Source: Anaerolineae bacterium (GTDB taxonomy: Bacteria > Chloroflexota > Anaerolineae > Anaerolineales > Villigracilaceae). Taken from it: 64,000 nucleotides of DNA. The position numbers were made by a program, and so were the translations under genes. Shown one piece after another: positions 1 through 8,432 of the stretch (positions are counted from its first letter, which is position 1; every line of letters begins with the position of its first letter). The notes beneath the pieces were generated by a model. That model ran no database searches. It was given only the letters and a program-made list of their open reading frames with translations, and was not told the DNA's origin. Where the stretch lies: the NCBI GenBank assembly GCA_017303655.1, contig JAFLCE010000002.1, positions 1-64,000 of the forward strand. The letters run 5' to 3'.

Positions 1-2
1 AT

Positions 3-359
3 GATGCCATCCTGCATCCGTTATTTCGGACGATTAACACAACGGGCGGTCACATGGATCGCGCTGCCTATTTAGTGGAATGGGCAACGGGCTTTGATCC
101 TGACGTCATCACCTATTGGGACATGCGTGACGAGCGGATTACTGTCATCGGAGATGTAGCGCTGGTAGGTGCTACAAACAAGTGGACACACGTCCGCGAT
201 GGCGTGGAAGCTTATGGAATGACCTGCTACACAGACACATATGTCCGCACTGGAGAGGCTTGGCTGTGCATCCTCGCACAACTCACCTCGGTTGCTCCTC
301 AAAACTATCCACCAGATGACACCATCGTTGTTCAATATTTACGAGGCGTACTTCAATAG
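3..359 (+). CDS. NTF2-like (DUF4440/SnoaL-type) protein, 5' truncated by window edge
   Basis: The frame is open from the first complete codon at position 3 to the TAG at 357-359, so this is the last 118 residues of a gene that begins upstream. An internal Met at 54 is probably not the start, because the sequence before it continues a fold-like stretch. The pattern of alternating strands (ITVIGDVALVGA, then GMTCYTDTYVRTGEAWLCILAQLTSV) matches the cone-shaped NTF2-like/DUF4440 fold, where the last two strands carry an R-x-G-x-W turn. Such proteins include small enzymes, ketosteroid-isomerase relatives and ligand binders, so no reaction can be assigned. A strong hairpin terminator follows directly. 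Confidence 0.6.
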   Translation, partial: DAILHPLFRTINTTGGHMDRAAYLVEWATGFDPDVITYWDMRDERITVIGDVALVGATNKWTHVRDGVEAYGMTCYTDTYVRTGEAWLCILAQLTSVAPQNYPPDDTIVVQYLRGVLQ

Positions 360-385
360 CAGTGGATAATAAGTCTACTTAACTA

Positions 386-423
386 AAAGCCCGATGGTGG
401 ATTCACCATCGGGCTTTGTTTTT
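386..423. terminator. bidirectional intrinsic terminator
   Basis: A 14-bp perfect stem (arm aaagcccgatggtg, 386-399, pairing with 404-417) with a 4-base loop is followed by GTTTTT on the plus strand and preceded by an A-rich run that gives a U tract on the minus strand. It lies between two convergent genes and can end both. Confidence 0.85.
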
Positions 424-441
424 CACTTAAGTTTTAAATTA

Positions 442-1878
442 TTACGGCGTGGGTGTGGATTCAGGTATAGTGGTCGGTTCAGCGGTTGCAGTCGGCGTTC
501 CCAATAGGTCTTGAACGCTAATGCCTGTTTCCAAACTTTTACAAATATTCCGCACCACTGCCATGTCCGTGGCGATGTTGGGGTCGGAGATGTATTCAGA
601 CGCTTCAACAGTATCTGCGATCTTGAGAGCTTGCGGACAGTAATTAACTTTGGACGTGCTCAAAGCTGCATACTCGGAGGCAAGGATGTCGTAGTAATAC
701 ACTGTGCTGGCTGAGAGCGGCAGCCCAACTACATCTGCTGGGGTGTCGTTCGATCCACAGCCGCCACGTCCGTCGCAGGATTGTTCTGCGGTGCAGCCAT
801 TGACAGCACATTTCAACGCGAGGATGCCTGTCTCATAATTACGGTTCTTGTGATAAAGCACGCCTAACTCACCGTAAAAGACCGGGTTAGCAGGCTCGAA
901 CTCGATGGCTCTTTGCACATTACGAATGGCGATGAAGAACTCACCCATCTGTGAATAGGTCTTGGCAATAGAGATATAAGGCACGGGGTCTTGCACGCCC
1001 AACTGTTGGTTAATGCGGGCGGTCTCTGCAAAATATTCAAGTGATTTTTCGTAAAGCTGTCTTTGTACTTCTTCGTTGGGGCTTTCAAAAGCAAGACGGC
1101 GATAGCCTGCACCAGCGCGCAAATACAAGAAGGTCAAGTTCGGGGTGATGGCAATCGCGCGGTCGTACGCCTCGATTGCAAGGGAGTACTCGCCTAAAGA
1201 CTCGAGTACATAAGCATTAACGCGATGCACATCCATCAGAGATGGGTCTGCTGCCAATGCCTGATCGATGACCTGCTGGGCTTGAGTCCATTTTTGCTGA
1301 TCGACCAAGACTTCGGCATAAAAGGCTTGGGCGAGGACATTGGTGTTATCCAATTGAATCGCGCGTACAGCTTCCTGTTCCGATTTTTGCAACAAGGATT
1401 GTCGCTCGCGCGCATCAGAGAGATAAGATGCCTTCCAGTTCAAAGCGAAGGCATGCACGGCATGAGCATCGCTACTATCGGGATTCACCTCCACAGCTTT
1501 TTCAGCGGAGACAATCGCTTCATCCAAGCGAGCAAGGATGTCATCTTGTTTGACGATCAAGGCAGTGGAATAGGTCTGCACGCGTGAGAGTTGCGACCAG
1601 ACGACGGCATTGTTCGGGTCGACATTGGTCGCTTCGCGATACGCCTCAATTGCAGCGTTCAATTGTCCGGCGGTAAAGTAAGCATCGCCTTCGAGTGAAT
1701 AGGATGCTGCAAAGCGTGTGGGCGTGGCAGTAGGCAGGAACAAAGGCTTCACATCTCCCTGTTGAACGGAGCGAATGAGCCAGATACCCGCAAGGATCAG
1801 CACAACGAAAAAGAACATGCGATACACGCTGGTTTCGTCGCGCCGTCGGAAAAGACTGCGTCGGTTATAGATGTTCAT
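442..1878 (-). CDS. Membrane-anchored TPR protein
   Basis: This 478-residue protein has one N-terminal membrane segment (about residues 19-37) followed by at least six tetratricopeptide repeats up to about residue 360. Repeat signatures such as GEYSLAIEAYDRAIAITPN and GEFFIAIRNVQRAIEFEPA are clear. A Cys-rich stretch (CAVNGC, then CDGRGGC) follows the last repeat, and the tail is a Thr/Pro/Glu-rich segment. The arrangement suggests an extracytoplasmic scaffold held to the membrane. The ATG overlaps the stop of the upstream TPR gene (ATGA), so the two are translationally coupled and are probably paralogues. Partner proteins cannot be inferred. Confidence 0.8.
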   Translation of the reverse strand: MNIYNRRSLFRRRDETSVYRMFFFVVLILAGIWLIRSVQQGDVKPLFLPTATPTRFAASYSLEGDAYFTAGQLNAAIEAYREATNVDPNNAVVWSQLSRVQTYSTALIVKQDDILARLDEAIVSAEKAVEVNPDSSDAHAVHAFALNWKASYLSDARERQSLLQKSEQEAVRAIQLDNTNVLAQAFYAEVLVDQQKWTQAQQVIDQALAADPSLMDVHRVNAYVLESLGEYSLAIEAYDRAIAITPNLTFLYLRAGAGYRRLAFESPNEEVQRQLYEKSLEYFAETARINQQLGVQDPVPYISIAKTYSQMGEFFIAIRNVQRAIEFEPANPVFYGELGVLYHKNRNYETGILALKCAVNGCTAEQSCDGRGGCGSNDTPADVVGLPLSASTVYYYDILASEYAALSTSKVNYCPQALKIADTVEASEYISDPNIATDMAVVRNICKSLETGISVQDLLGTPTATAEPTTIPESTPTP

Positions 1879-3128
1879 GGTGTGGGGGTAGCTTCTGCCT
1901 CGGGTGTCGATTCAACCGTCGGCGTGGAAAGAGGCGCGTTCAGATTCTGCTGGCAGCGGTTGGTAACTTCGTTGGCATTATCCACCGCCAGTTCATCCGC
2001 TGGGATGCGGGAGATGATCAACTGCGCGATCTGCAAGGCTTCGCCGCATTGGTCGAGCCGAGCCAAGGCCAGTGCGTAGGTGAAATAATATTCTGCGATG
2101 CGTGGCGAATCAGGGGTAAGGTTGATGACTTCCATTTCATTACCGTCAGTGGAAAGCCCGCCTTTGACCACATAGGAAAGTTCCTGCACAGCTTCGGGCC
2201 AGTAGGCATTGCGATATAACATGACACCATAGTTGCCGCGCAGGTTGGTATCGGCAGGGTTGTTCGTTACAGCCGATTCTGCAAATTGCAAGGCTTTGCC
2301 GTATTCACCGACGGTAGCATAGGTACGTGAGAGCAACAGGTCTGGGTTGGGGTCTTGCGGATTGAGAGCATCGGCTCGGGTAAAGGCATCGACAGCCTCA
2401 ACGTAACTGCCAAGGGTGCGATAGTTGCGTCCCTTGGCAAGGTAAAGGTCAGCGATGTTGGGGTTGATCGCAATCGCAGCTTGATATTCGCCAATGGCTT
2501 CTTCGTAATTGCCGGTGGCTTCCAGAATGTAGCCGCGCGCGCGATGGGTTTCGAGCAGGTCAGGTGCGAGCGCCTGAGCTACTTTCGATTCTTCGGCAGC
2601 TTTCTCCAAGCCATCGAAATCGCCCAGCCCGCTGTAATAGGAATCCACCAGGATCTCAACATAATAGGCGTGAGCGAGTGCGTTGTTAGGGTCAAGTTCC
2701 AGCGCGCGTTTGATGCTGGATTCGGCTTCGAGATATTCCTCTTGAAAATTCAATGCCCATGCCCGCACAGCATGCGCCATGGAATTACTGGGGTTTAGCA
2801 GCAGGGCATCTTCAGCAGAAGTCTGTGCTTCTTTATACTTCCCCGCAAAGGCTTGCGTGCGTGCCAGAGCAATATGGGCTGCGGGATTATCCGGCTGGGT
2901 GACCACCGCTTGTTGATAGACATCGATAGCCGGTAAGAGTTTGCCTTGCTTGAAGAGTTCCTCCGCTTCGGCGAGCAGAGTTTCGGGTGCGATGGTAGGG
3001 GTAGGCGACGGCACACCTAATGGCTGGATCTCTGCCACGACAAAGCGATTGACATACGCCGCCGCCAGCACCAACAAGCTAAGCAAAATAATGCGGAACC
3101 AGTTTGGGCGGGTCCGCCTTTTGTTCAT
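1875..3128 (-). CDS. Membrane-anchored TPR protein, paralogue of its neighbour
   Basis: The protein has a short basic N-terminus, one membrane helix (about residues 8-26 from the chosen start), a Pro/Thr spacer and about seven TPR units (for example GKLLPAIDVYQQAVVTQPDN and GNYEEAIGEYQAAIAINPN). It ends in a Thr/Pro/Glu tail like its neighbour. I chose the ATG at 3128 (MNKRRTRPNW, 417 residues) because AGAGGAAG lies about 10 bases upstream. A longer ATG at 3155 has no such site and coincides with the predicted transcription start. It is the first gene of a two-gene unit whose second gene overlaps by 4 bases. The likely role is protein-protein interaction at the outer face of the membrane. Confidence 0.8.
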   Translation of the reverse strand: MNKRRTRPNWFRIILLSLLVLAAAYVNRFVVAEIQPLGVPSPTPTIAPETLLAEAEELFKQGKLLPAIDVYQQAVVTQPDNPAAHIALARTQAFAGKYKEAQTSAEDALLLNPSNSMAHAVRAWALNFQEEYLEAESSIKRALELDPNNALAHAYYVEILVDSYYSGLGDFDGLEKAAEESKVAQALAPDLLETHRARGYILEATGNYEEAIGEYQAAIAINPNIADLYLAKGRNYRTLGSYVEAVDAFTRADALNPQDPNPDLLLSRTYATVGEYGKALQFAESAVTNNPADTNLRGNYGVMLYRNAYWPEAVQELSYVVKGGLSTDGNEMEVINLTPDSPRIAEYYFTYALALARLDQCGEALQIAQLIISRIPADELAVDNANEVTNRCQQNLNAPLSTPTVESTPEAEATPTP

Positions 3129-3161
3129 ACTCCATTTACTTCCTCTTAAATACATAAATTG

Positions 3162-3191
3162 ATATTACCATCCCGCGGAAAGCAACGTCAA
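3162..3191 (-). promoter_or_regulatory. sigma70-like promoter for the TPR gene pair
   Basis: Read on the minus strand, TTGACG (3186-3191) and TAATAT (3162-3167) are separated by 18 bases. The predicted start point near 3155 leaves a leader of about 27 bases before the preferred ATG at 3128. Confidence 0.6.
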
Positions 3192-3277
3192 GCAGGGGGC
3201 TTGGCTTCTAATTTGCTTCTTAGACAAAATGACGTTTCTGCCATGTTTTCGCTGCAAAAACGCTCATTATCAAAATA

Positions 3278-3311
3278 AACAGACCCATGAAGCTGGCTTC
3301 ATGGGTCTGTT
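3278..3311 (-). terminator. intrinsic terminator after the multidomain lipoprotein gene
   Basis: A perfect stem (arm acagacccatgaag at 3279-3292 with cttcatgggtctgt at 3297-3310) is followed on the minus strand by a T-rich run. It lies just downstream of the stop at 3335. Confidence 0.8.
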
Positions 3312-3334
3312 ATAGATACAAAGAAATCTTTCGC

Positions 3335-4957
3335 TTAAGGCTTAATCACTTGGGTCTGAGTTGGAACCGGCGTAGGGTTATTGTTATTGTTGTTATTGTT
3401 CGGAACCGCCGAAGGGACAACAGATGCCACCGGAGTAGGCGGCGAAGCCAGCACCGGAATATTCGCAACATCACCGATCAACTTGCCTGTAGAGCTGGCA
3501 ACCCAACACTCGGCTTTGAACTTGCTCCAGAATATGAAGTACCATTGCGTATCTGCGCTCATGCCGCGTACTTCCACAACATCGCCTGAGGGGATGGCGG
3601 TTAGGTCGCTGAAATTAAGCCCGGGACCTTTGCGACAGAAGGCATTCTTGGTAAATTCAAATTGCGGGAATGGGGTGTTGAAACCACTATCATCTACAAA
3701 GTCAGGAATGTTCGTAACATTCACTCCGACAACTGGAGTAGGTGTTGGGTCATTAAAAGCTGGCAGCAATTGATAATCCCAACCAAAATCAATAATATCC
3801 ACATGCACACCAGACTCTATTCCACCAAAGGACTGGTATGCCACACCCTCAGGCGTGACCGAGTCAGGGTAGGTCCATTGACCGGGGAGTAAGATCGAGT
3901 CGTTCGGTGAAGCAGTTGGGTTAACCGCAACACAAAACTCTCCAAATGAAGTGAGACCATCAAATAGATATCTTCCATCTGCATCCGTCAGAACGCTTGC
4001 ATCAATGGTTCCACCAATATCACAACCGCCGTAATATAAATCAACCTGTACCCCTGCAATCCCAGGCTCGCCTTCTTCACGAATTCCATTTGCACGAGCA
4101 GAACCAGATCCATCTTCCACACACCCAGCAGAAAGTGGGTCAGGAAGCGGTCCATCAGGTATGGCACAAATATCATGCCAAACAATTCCACTGATAGAAG
4201 CTGAGTCAGGCGGAGTTCCACCACCACCTCCTCCACTACATGCGCCAGTCGTATCGGCAACGAAACTTCGCGTTGGTGAAAACGGACCAACGGTTGCACC
4301 ATTTCTTGCTGCAACACGCCAGTAATAGGTTTCACATTCCACTAATGGAGGGTCACCAAGCAATACCCTTGTTAGTGGAATATCAACAATGCCAGACGGA
4401 TAAAGTCCACTTGCAAAAGATGAATCAGTTCCAACATCTACCTGATACCCTGTAGGTGTACATCCTGCTGTGTAATCCCACCATAAAAGGTCCGTAGTTT
4501 CATTAAAACTTGCCCCATCTGCTGGCTCAAGCATAGTAGGGGGAACCAGAGACGCATCGGTACATACGGGTCCAGTAAAGAAAATAAAAGTATCTGATAC
4601 CGGTCCTAACGTTGTGCCATTGATCGGCGCCACATTCCAGCGATATTGCTTTCCAGGTTCAAGCGGCGAACCGGGTCCCCATGCAGTAGATGGGTTGCCC
4701 GTTCCCCCGCCGAGATTATCGACCATCACGGGTCCTTCCCACATCGTAATAGCATAGCCCGCCGGGGTACACTCGGTGGATGGATATGTCCATTCAAGCG
4801 TTGGATTCAATGTATCCACAACGCTTACCTGTGCCGGGCTGATCAGCGTCACTTCTTGCAGGCTGTCTGTTGGGCAGGTAGGCAGCGGTATAGTACACCC
4901 AACCAAATTACCCATAACAAGAACCAAAACACACAAAACGAGAAACCTATTTTTCAT
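3335..4957 (-). CDS. Secreted lipoprotein with Ig/FN3-like repeats, SdrD-B-like domain and SH3-like domain
   Basis: The N-terminus is a lipoprotein signal with lipobox LVGC (Cys21). Two related beta-sandwich repeats follow, at about residues 40-130 and 140-235. Each has a C-T-P-x-G-Y motif and an Y-x-W-x-V-A-x-x-N-G-x-x-x-G-P ending like FN3 domains. Residues about 253-390 resemble the SdrD B-type Ca-binding domain (SISGIVWHD, then EEGEPGIAGVQVDLY, then TDADGRYLFDGL). Residues about 430-500 look like a bacterial SH3 domain (CRKGPGLNFSDL, then ECWVASS). The tail has nine Asn in a row and a Pro/Thr segment. An AAGGAG site precedes the ATG. It is probably a surface adhesion or wall-binding protein, and the ligand is unknown. 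Confidence 0.75.
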   Translation of the reverse strand: MKNRFLVLCVLVLVMGNLVGCTIPLPTCPTDSLQEVTLISPAQVSVVDTLNPTLEWTYPSTECTPAGYAITMWEGPVMVDNLGGGTGNPSTAWGPGSPLEPGKQYRWNVAPINGTTLGPVSDTFIFFTGPVCTDASLVPPTMLEPADGASFNETTDLLWWDYTAGCTPTGYQVDVGTDSSFASGLYPSGIVDIPLTRVLLGDPPLVECETYYWRVAARNGATVGPFSPTRSFVADTTGACSGGGGGGTPPDSASISGIVWHDICAIPDGPLPDPLSAGCVEDGSGSARANGIREEGEPGIAGVQVDLYYGGCDIGGTIDASVLTDADGRYLFDGLTSFGEFCVAVNPTASPNDSILLPGQWTYPDSVTPEGVAYQSFGGIESGVHVDIIDFGWDYQLLPAFNDPTPTPVVGVNVTNIPDFVDDSGFNTPFPQFEFTKNAFCRKGPGLNFSDLTAIPSGDVVEVRGMSADTQWYFIFWSKFKAECWVASSTGKLIGDVANIPVLASPPTPVASVVPSAVPNNNNNNNNPTPVPTQTQVIKP

Positions 4958-4983
4958 CGAGACATTCTCCTTATAAAAATATA

Positions 4984-5038
4984 GTTGCTACGTTGGCATA
5001 CTTTGTTAAGGGCAATACTACAAAGTATACGTTGCTAC
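4984..5038. repeat. inverted repeat flanked by 8-bp direct repeats
   Basis: Arms ATACTTTGT (4998-5006) and ACAAAGTAT (5020-5028) are inverted copies. They are flanked by direct copies of gttgctac at 4984-4991 and 5031-5038. The unit lies between the divergent lipoprotein and trmD genes, just upstream of the lipoprotein leader. It could be a regulator site or a tiny insertion remnant with a target duplication. Confidence 0.5.
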
Positions 5039-5141
5039 ATCTTTATTTTAAAAAAAGACAAAATATTTCATCATCCCCCAATCGTCATGGAGCTTGCAAG
5101 ATTCAAACCTTGTCCAGACAAACGATAACTCGCAGCTTCTA

Positions 5142-5150
5142 TGCTAAAAT
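5142..5150 (+). promoter_or_regulatory. extended -10 element upstream of trmD, possible leaderless start
   Basis: TGC-TAAAAT ends 6 bases before the trmD ATG at 5157. Transcription would begin at or next to the start codon. No Shine-Dalgarno sequence is visible and no good -35 is present. Confidence 0.4.
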
Positions 5151-5156
5151 TCCCTA

Positions 5157-5912
5157 ATGCAATTCGAGGTCTTTACCCTCCTGCCCGAAGTCTTCCCCTC
5201 TTATCTTGAAACCAGTATTCTCAAACGCGCGCGTGAACGCAATCTGATCACCGTTAACGTTCACAACATCCGCGACTATACCCACGACAAACACCACACC
5301 ACCGACGATACCCCTTATGGCGGCGGCGGCGGAATGGTGATGAAACCCGAACCGGTCTTCGAAGCTATTGAAACCGTTTTGGGAATCGCTGCGTCTCCGA
5401 CTCCGCCCGAGCCTGCGTCAAATATCCCAATCATTTTGCTTACGCCGCAAGGACGAGTCTTCAACCAAAGCATCGCCAAAGAATTATCACAATACAAAAA
5501 AATCGCCCTGCTCTGCGGACGTTACGAAGGGATCGACGAGCGCATCCGCGAGAATTTGGTCACCGACCAGATCTCCATCGGCGATTACGTCTTGACTGGC
5601 GGCGAGATTCCCGCACTCATCGTCATTGATGCGGTCGCACGCCTCCTGCCTGATGTATTGGGCGACCCCACCGGCGCTGAAGATGACTCACATGCCATGG
5701 GCTTGCTCGAATATCCGCACTACACCCGTCCGCCCGAGTTTCGTGGCAACAAAGTACCCGACGTACTCCTCTCCGGCGACCATGCCAAGATCGACAAATG
5801 GCGCAGAGAACAAGCCCTCGAACGTACATTCAAGAAACGTCCCGACATGCTTGAGAAGGCGGAGTTGACAAAGGAAGATTTAAAATTTATTGAAAAGCTG
5901 CGTACAAAATAA
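5157..5912 (+). CDS. trmD: tRNA (guanine-37-N1)-methyltransferase TrmD
   Basis: This SPOUT-family enzyme transfers a methyl group from S-adenosylmethionine to N1 of G37 in tRNAs that read CNN and some other codons, preventing +1 frameshifts. Diagnostic segments are present: [17 protein letters not shown] near residue 45-60, [13 protein letters not shown], and the SAM-binding knot sequence [15 protein letters not shown]. The length of 251 residues fits the family. It stands alone here without rpsP, rimM or rplS, with which it is often linked. The start has no ribosome-binding site and sits at the predicted transcription start. Confidence 0.97.
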   Translation: MQFEVFTLLPEVFPSYLETSILKRARERNLITVNVHNIRDYTHDKHHTTDDTPYGGGGGMVMKPEPVFEAIETVLGIAASPTPPEPASNIPIILLTPQGRVFNQSIAKELSQYKKIALLCGRYEGIDERIRENLVTDQISIGDYVLTGGEIPALIVIDAVARLLPDVLGDPTGAEDDSHAMGLLEYPHYTRPPEFRGNKVPDVLLSGDHAKIDKWRREQALERTFKKRPDMLEKAELTKEDLKFIEKLRTK

Positions 5913-5914
5913 AA

Positions 5915-5946
5915 AGTGAAACGCGAATCTTGAATCACGTTTCACT
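5915..5946. repeat. hairpin with AGTGAAACG/CGTTTCACT arms
   Basis: Arms 5915-5923 and 5938-5946 pair perfectly over 9 bases. The CGTTTCAC core recurs in tandem at 7317-7332, which suggests a dispersed repeat rather than a simple terminator. It could still help end the trmD transcript. Confidence 0.5.
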
Positions 5947-5987
5947 CATCACAATTTCTCTCATCAATGATCCAAGGAGATGCAATC

Positions 5988-7271
5988 ATGTCATCAGCGC
6001 GCTTGAATTACGGCAAGACCTTCCTGCTCGGCTTTGGCTTTTTCGGTGTCAGTGTGATCTGGGGTGTCTATAACGCCTTTGTCCCTATCTTCCTCGCCGA
6101 TAAATTCGATCTCTCCCCTGTTCTGATCGGTTTCTTCATGACTCTCGATAATATCGCGGCATTGTTCATTCAACCGCCTGTTGGCGCATGGTCTGATAAA
6201 TTGCGCTCTCCAATGGGGCGTCGCATTCCTTTCATCCTGATTGGTGCACCCATTACAGCTGTGGCTTTTGGTTTGATCCCTATCGCGGCGATACTTCCTC
6301 TTTTCGTTGCCTGTACCAGCACATTGTTGCTCAGCGCGGCTTTATGGCGGACACCCGTCGTGGCGCTCATGCCCGACATTACCCCATCAGAATTCCGTTC
6401 ACAAGCGAATGGCATCATCAACTTCATGGGCGGCATTGGCACGATCATTGCCTTGCAAACGGGCGGCATACTTTACAAGATGAACCCCAACTTTCCGTTC
6501 TGGCTGGGCTCGGGTCTGGTCCTGGTAGCAGCGCTCATTGTCTATCTCTTCATTGAGGAACCAAAGGAATATGAAACAAGCGAAGCTCAACCCGGTATGC
6601 TTGCCAGCCTGAAAGAAGTATTTACTGATCCAGACAAAAGCGGTCTACGCATTTTGCTCGCCATCTTTTTCTGGTTCCTCGGCTTCTCGGCTGTTGAAAC
6701 CTTCTTCACACTCTATGCCAAGAATCACCTCGGCTTGGATGCAGGCGACGGCGCGACTCTGCTCTCGGTGCTGCCTCTGTTCTTCGTACTTTCTGCCATC
6801 CCCTCTGGATTCGTGGCTGGCAAACTCGGTCGGCGTACCACCATTGCGACTGGCTTGATCATCATCACCATTATGCTCGTTCTACTGTACATCACTCCTG
6901 CCGAAGCCTTGCTTACCGGCATCGCTCCGTTGCCGCTAGTCGGCATTCCGCTCGTGGAAGGTGGCGCGCGCATGTTGACTCTCGCAGGGGTTTTGCTTAT
7001 CCTCGGCGGCATCGGCTGGGCATTCATCAACATCAACTCCCTGCCCATGATCGTGGACCTCACCAGCGCCGCGCGCATTGGTACCTTCACCGGTTTGTAT
7101 TATCTCTTCTCCACCTTATCCGCCATTATTGGACCGAACATGAACGGATGGGCGGTGCAACTGACGAATGGCAATTACAACATCATCATGTTGATCGCTC
7201 CATTCTTTATGATGGTGGCATTCGCCTTGATGATGGGCGTGAAAAAAGGTGAGGCAGTGGTTAGTGAATAG
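5988..7271 (+). CDS. MFS transporter (GPH/SLC45-like)
   Basis: This is a 427-residue permease with about 12 membrane helices. The loop between helices 2 and 3 has the major-facilitator motif (D-K-L-R-S-P-M-G-R-R), and the 8-9 loop repeats it as GKLGRRT. The sequence LIGAPITAVAFGL after the first motif and the overall order resemble the sugar/H+ symporter-like GPH and SLC45 groups, so a sugar or glycoside is the likeliest cargo. I chose the ATG at 5988 because AAGGAGA ends 7 bases upstream; an ATG at 5967 lacks such a site. The next gene begins 13 bases after the stop, so co-transcription is possible. Confidence 0.8.
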   Translation: MSSARLNYGKTFLLGFGFFGVSVIWGVYNAFVPIFLADKFDLSPVLIGFFMTLDNIAALFIQPPVGAWSDKLRSPMGRRIPFILIGAPITAVAFGLIPIAAILPLFVACTSTLLLSAALWRTPVVALMPDITPSEFRSQANGIINFMGGIGTIIALQTGGILYKMNPNFPFWLGSGLVLVAALIVYLFIEEPKEYETSEAQPGMLASLKEVFTDPDKSGLRILLAIFFWFLGFSAVETFFTLYAKNHLGLDAGDGATLLSVLPLFFVLSAIPSGFVAGKLGRRTTIATGLIIITIMLVLLYITPAEALLTGIAPLPLVGIPLVEGGARMLTLAGVLLILGGIGWAFININSLPMIVDLTSAARIGTFTGLYYLFSTLSAIIGPNMNGWAVQLTNGNYNIIMLIAPFFMMVAFALMMGVKKGEAVVSE

Positions 7272-7345
7272 TGACGAGTAACAAGTGACGAGCAATAAGC
7301 TACGCTTAAAAAATTACGTTTCACGTTTCACGTATTACTTCTTTC
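7271..7345. repeat. short tandem repeats at the start of the first BMP gene
   Basis: gtgacgagtaacaa is followed by gtgacgagcaa, then by ttacgtttcacgtttcacg. Both are tandem short repeats. They cover the GTG start and encode the first residues of the lipoprotein. Confidence 0.5.
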
Positions 7346-8322
7346 TGACGATGATGGTGTGGGTGCTTGCTGCCTGCCAATCATCGTCAGATTGTTTTCG
7401 TGAGGAAGTCTTCTGCGCGGCGCTGGTGACGGATACGCTGGGCGTCGAAGATCATGGCATCAACCAGGATGCCTGGGCAGGTTTGCAGGAAGCCAAATTG
7501 AATGGGCTGGCAGATCGAGTGGAATATATTGCTTCCGTCGATGCACGCGATTATTCAAAGAATATCGCTTACTTTGCCGACCAAGGCTATGACTTGATTT
7601 TCACCTCTGGTATTGCGTTGGATAATGCCACGCTTCAAAACGCGGACCTGTATCCTGATTCTGTTTTCGTGGGGTTGAATCAAACCTTTGAAGAGCCCCG
7701 CCCAAATTTGATCTCAGTCACCTTCCCTGAAGACCAGATGGGATTCGCCGCTGGGGTGGTTGCCACGCAATTAACCAAAACAGGAATCGTCGCGGCAGTG
7801 TGTGAAACTTCTGGCATCGACTCGATGTGGCGCTACTGCGAAGGCTTTCGTGCAGGCGTCGAGTATGCCAATAGCGAAATTAAAGTCTTGGTGGTGTATC
7901 GTGAAGATGGAGATCGCGAGAAATTATTTATTGATGAAGCATGGGGATATGAAACGGGCAGTGATTTAATCGCACGCGGCGCGGATGTGCTCTTTGCCGC
8001 AGGCGGAGTCACTGGGCAGGGGGCATTGCGAGCGGCTTCAGAGTTTGAGGTTTCTGCCATTGGGTCAGAGCGCGATCAGGCAAATGCTTTGGGAGAATCC
8101 GGCAAAGGTGTAGTGATCTCTCTTTATGGGGCTGCCCAGTTCGAGGTCCAAGAAGTGATGCGTGAGGTTCGCGCAGGCGAAGTTCGTGCGGACAGAGTGG
8201 GAAAAATCGAGTTTTCGGCGTTGAATCCGTCATTTCCACCTGAATTTAGCACTCAAATGGAGCTTTTGCTAGCGGCTTTGGCAAGCGGTGAGCTGGATGT
8301 AAATGTTACAGATGCGCGTTAA
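7285..8322 (+). CDS. BMP-family (PnrA-like) substrate-binding lipoprotein
   Basis: This 345-residue extracytoplasmic binding protein of the basic membrane protein family typically captures purine nucleosides for an ABC importer. The lipobox is VLAAC (Cys31). Family features include CAALVTDTLGVEDHGINQDAWAGL, YIASVDARDYSKNIAYFADQGYDLIF and the C-terminal FSALNPSFP region. The only start giving a complete signal peptide is the GTG at 7285, and the N-region it encodes is made of short tandem repeat DNA. It is the first of two binding proteins; a separate promoter precedes the second. It is more divergent than its neighbour and may bind a different ligand. Confidence 0.8.
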   Translation: MTSNKLRLKNYVSRFTYYFFLTMMVWVLAACQSSSDCFREEVFCAALVTDTLGVEDHGINQDAWAGLQEAKLNGLADRVEYIASVDARDYSKNIAYFADQGYDLIFTSGIALDNATLQNADLYPDSVFVGLNQTFEEPRPNLISVTFPEDQMGFAAGVVATQLTKTGIVAAVCETSGIDSMWRYCEGFRAGVEYANSEIKVLVVYREDGDREKLFIDEAWGYETGSDLIARGADVLFAAGGVTGQGALRAASEFEVSAIGSERDQANALGESGKGVVISLYGAAQFEVQEVMREVRAGEVRADRVGKIEFSALNPSFPPEFSTQMELLLAALASGELDVNVTDAR

Positions 8323-8334
8323 CATTGCGCTCTC

Positions 8335-8363
8335 TTGCACAAAGGTTGGACTAGATTTATACT
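8335..8363 (+). promoter_or_regulatory. sigma70-like promoter for the BMP/ABC operon
   Basis: TTGCAC (8335-8340) and TATACT (8358-8363) are separated by exactly 17 bases. The predicted start near 8370 gives a leader of about 60 bases with a hairpin at 8375-8398 (9-bp stem, one mismatch) and a strong ribosome-binding site before the ATG at 8433. Confidence 0.65.
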
Positions 8364-8432
8364 TACAAGGTCGTAAGGTTCGCAAAAACGCAAACCTTTC
8401 AAATTACTATCTTCTAGAGGAGAAGAAATAAC

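Noticed and set aside
3128-3155. Start of the second TPR gene at 3155
   Set aside because: The predicted promoter would place the transcript start on that codon, and only the ATG at 3128 has a ribosome-binding site.
5915-5946. Intrinsic terminator of trmD
   Set aside because: The stem lacks a following T tract on the plus strand and its core recurs elsewhere, so I list it as a repeat.
8341-8432. Purine riboswitch in front of the BMP gene
   Set aside because: The leader has a hairpin but none of the conserved three-way-junction bases of purine or preQ1 riboswitches.
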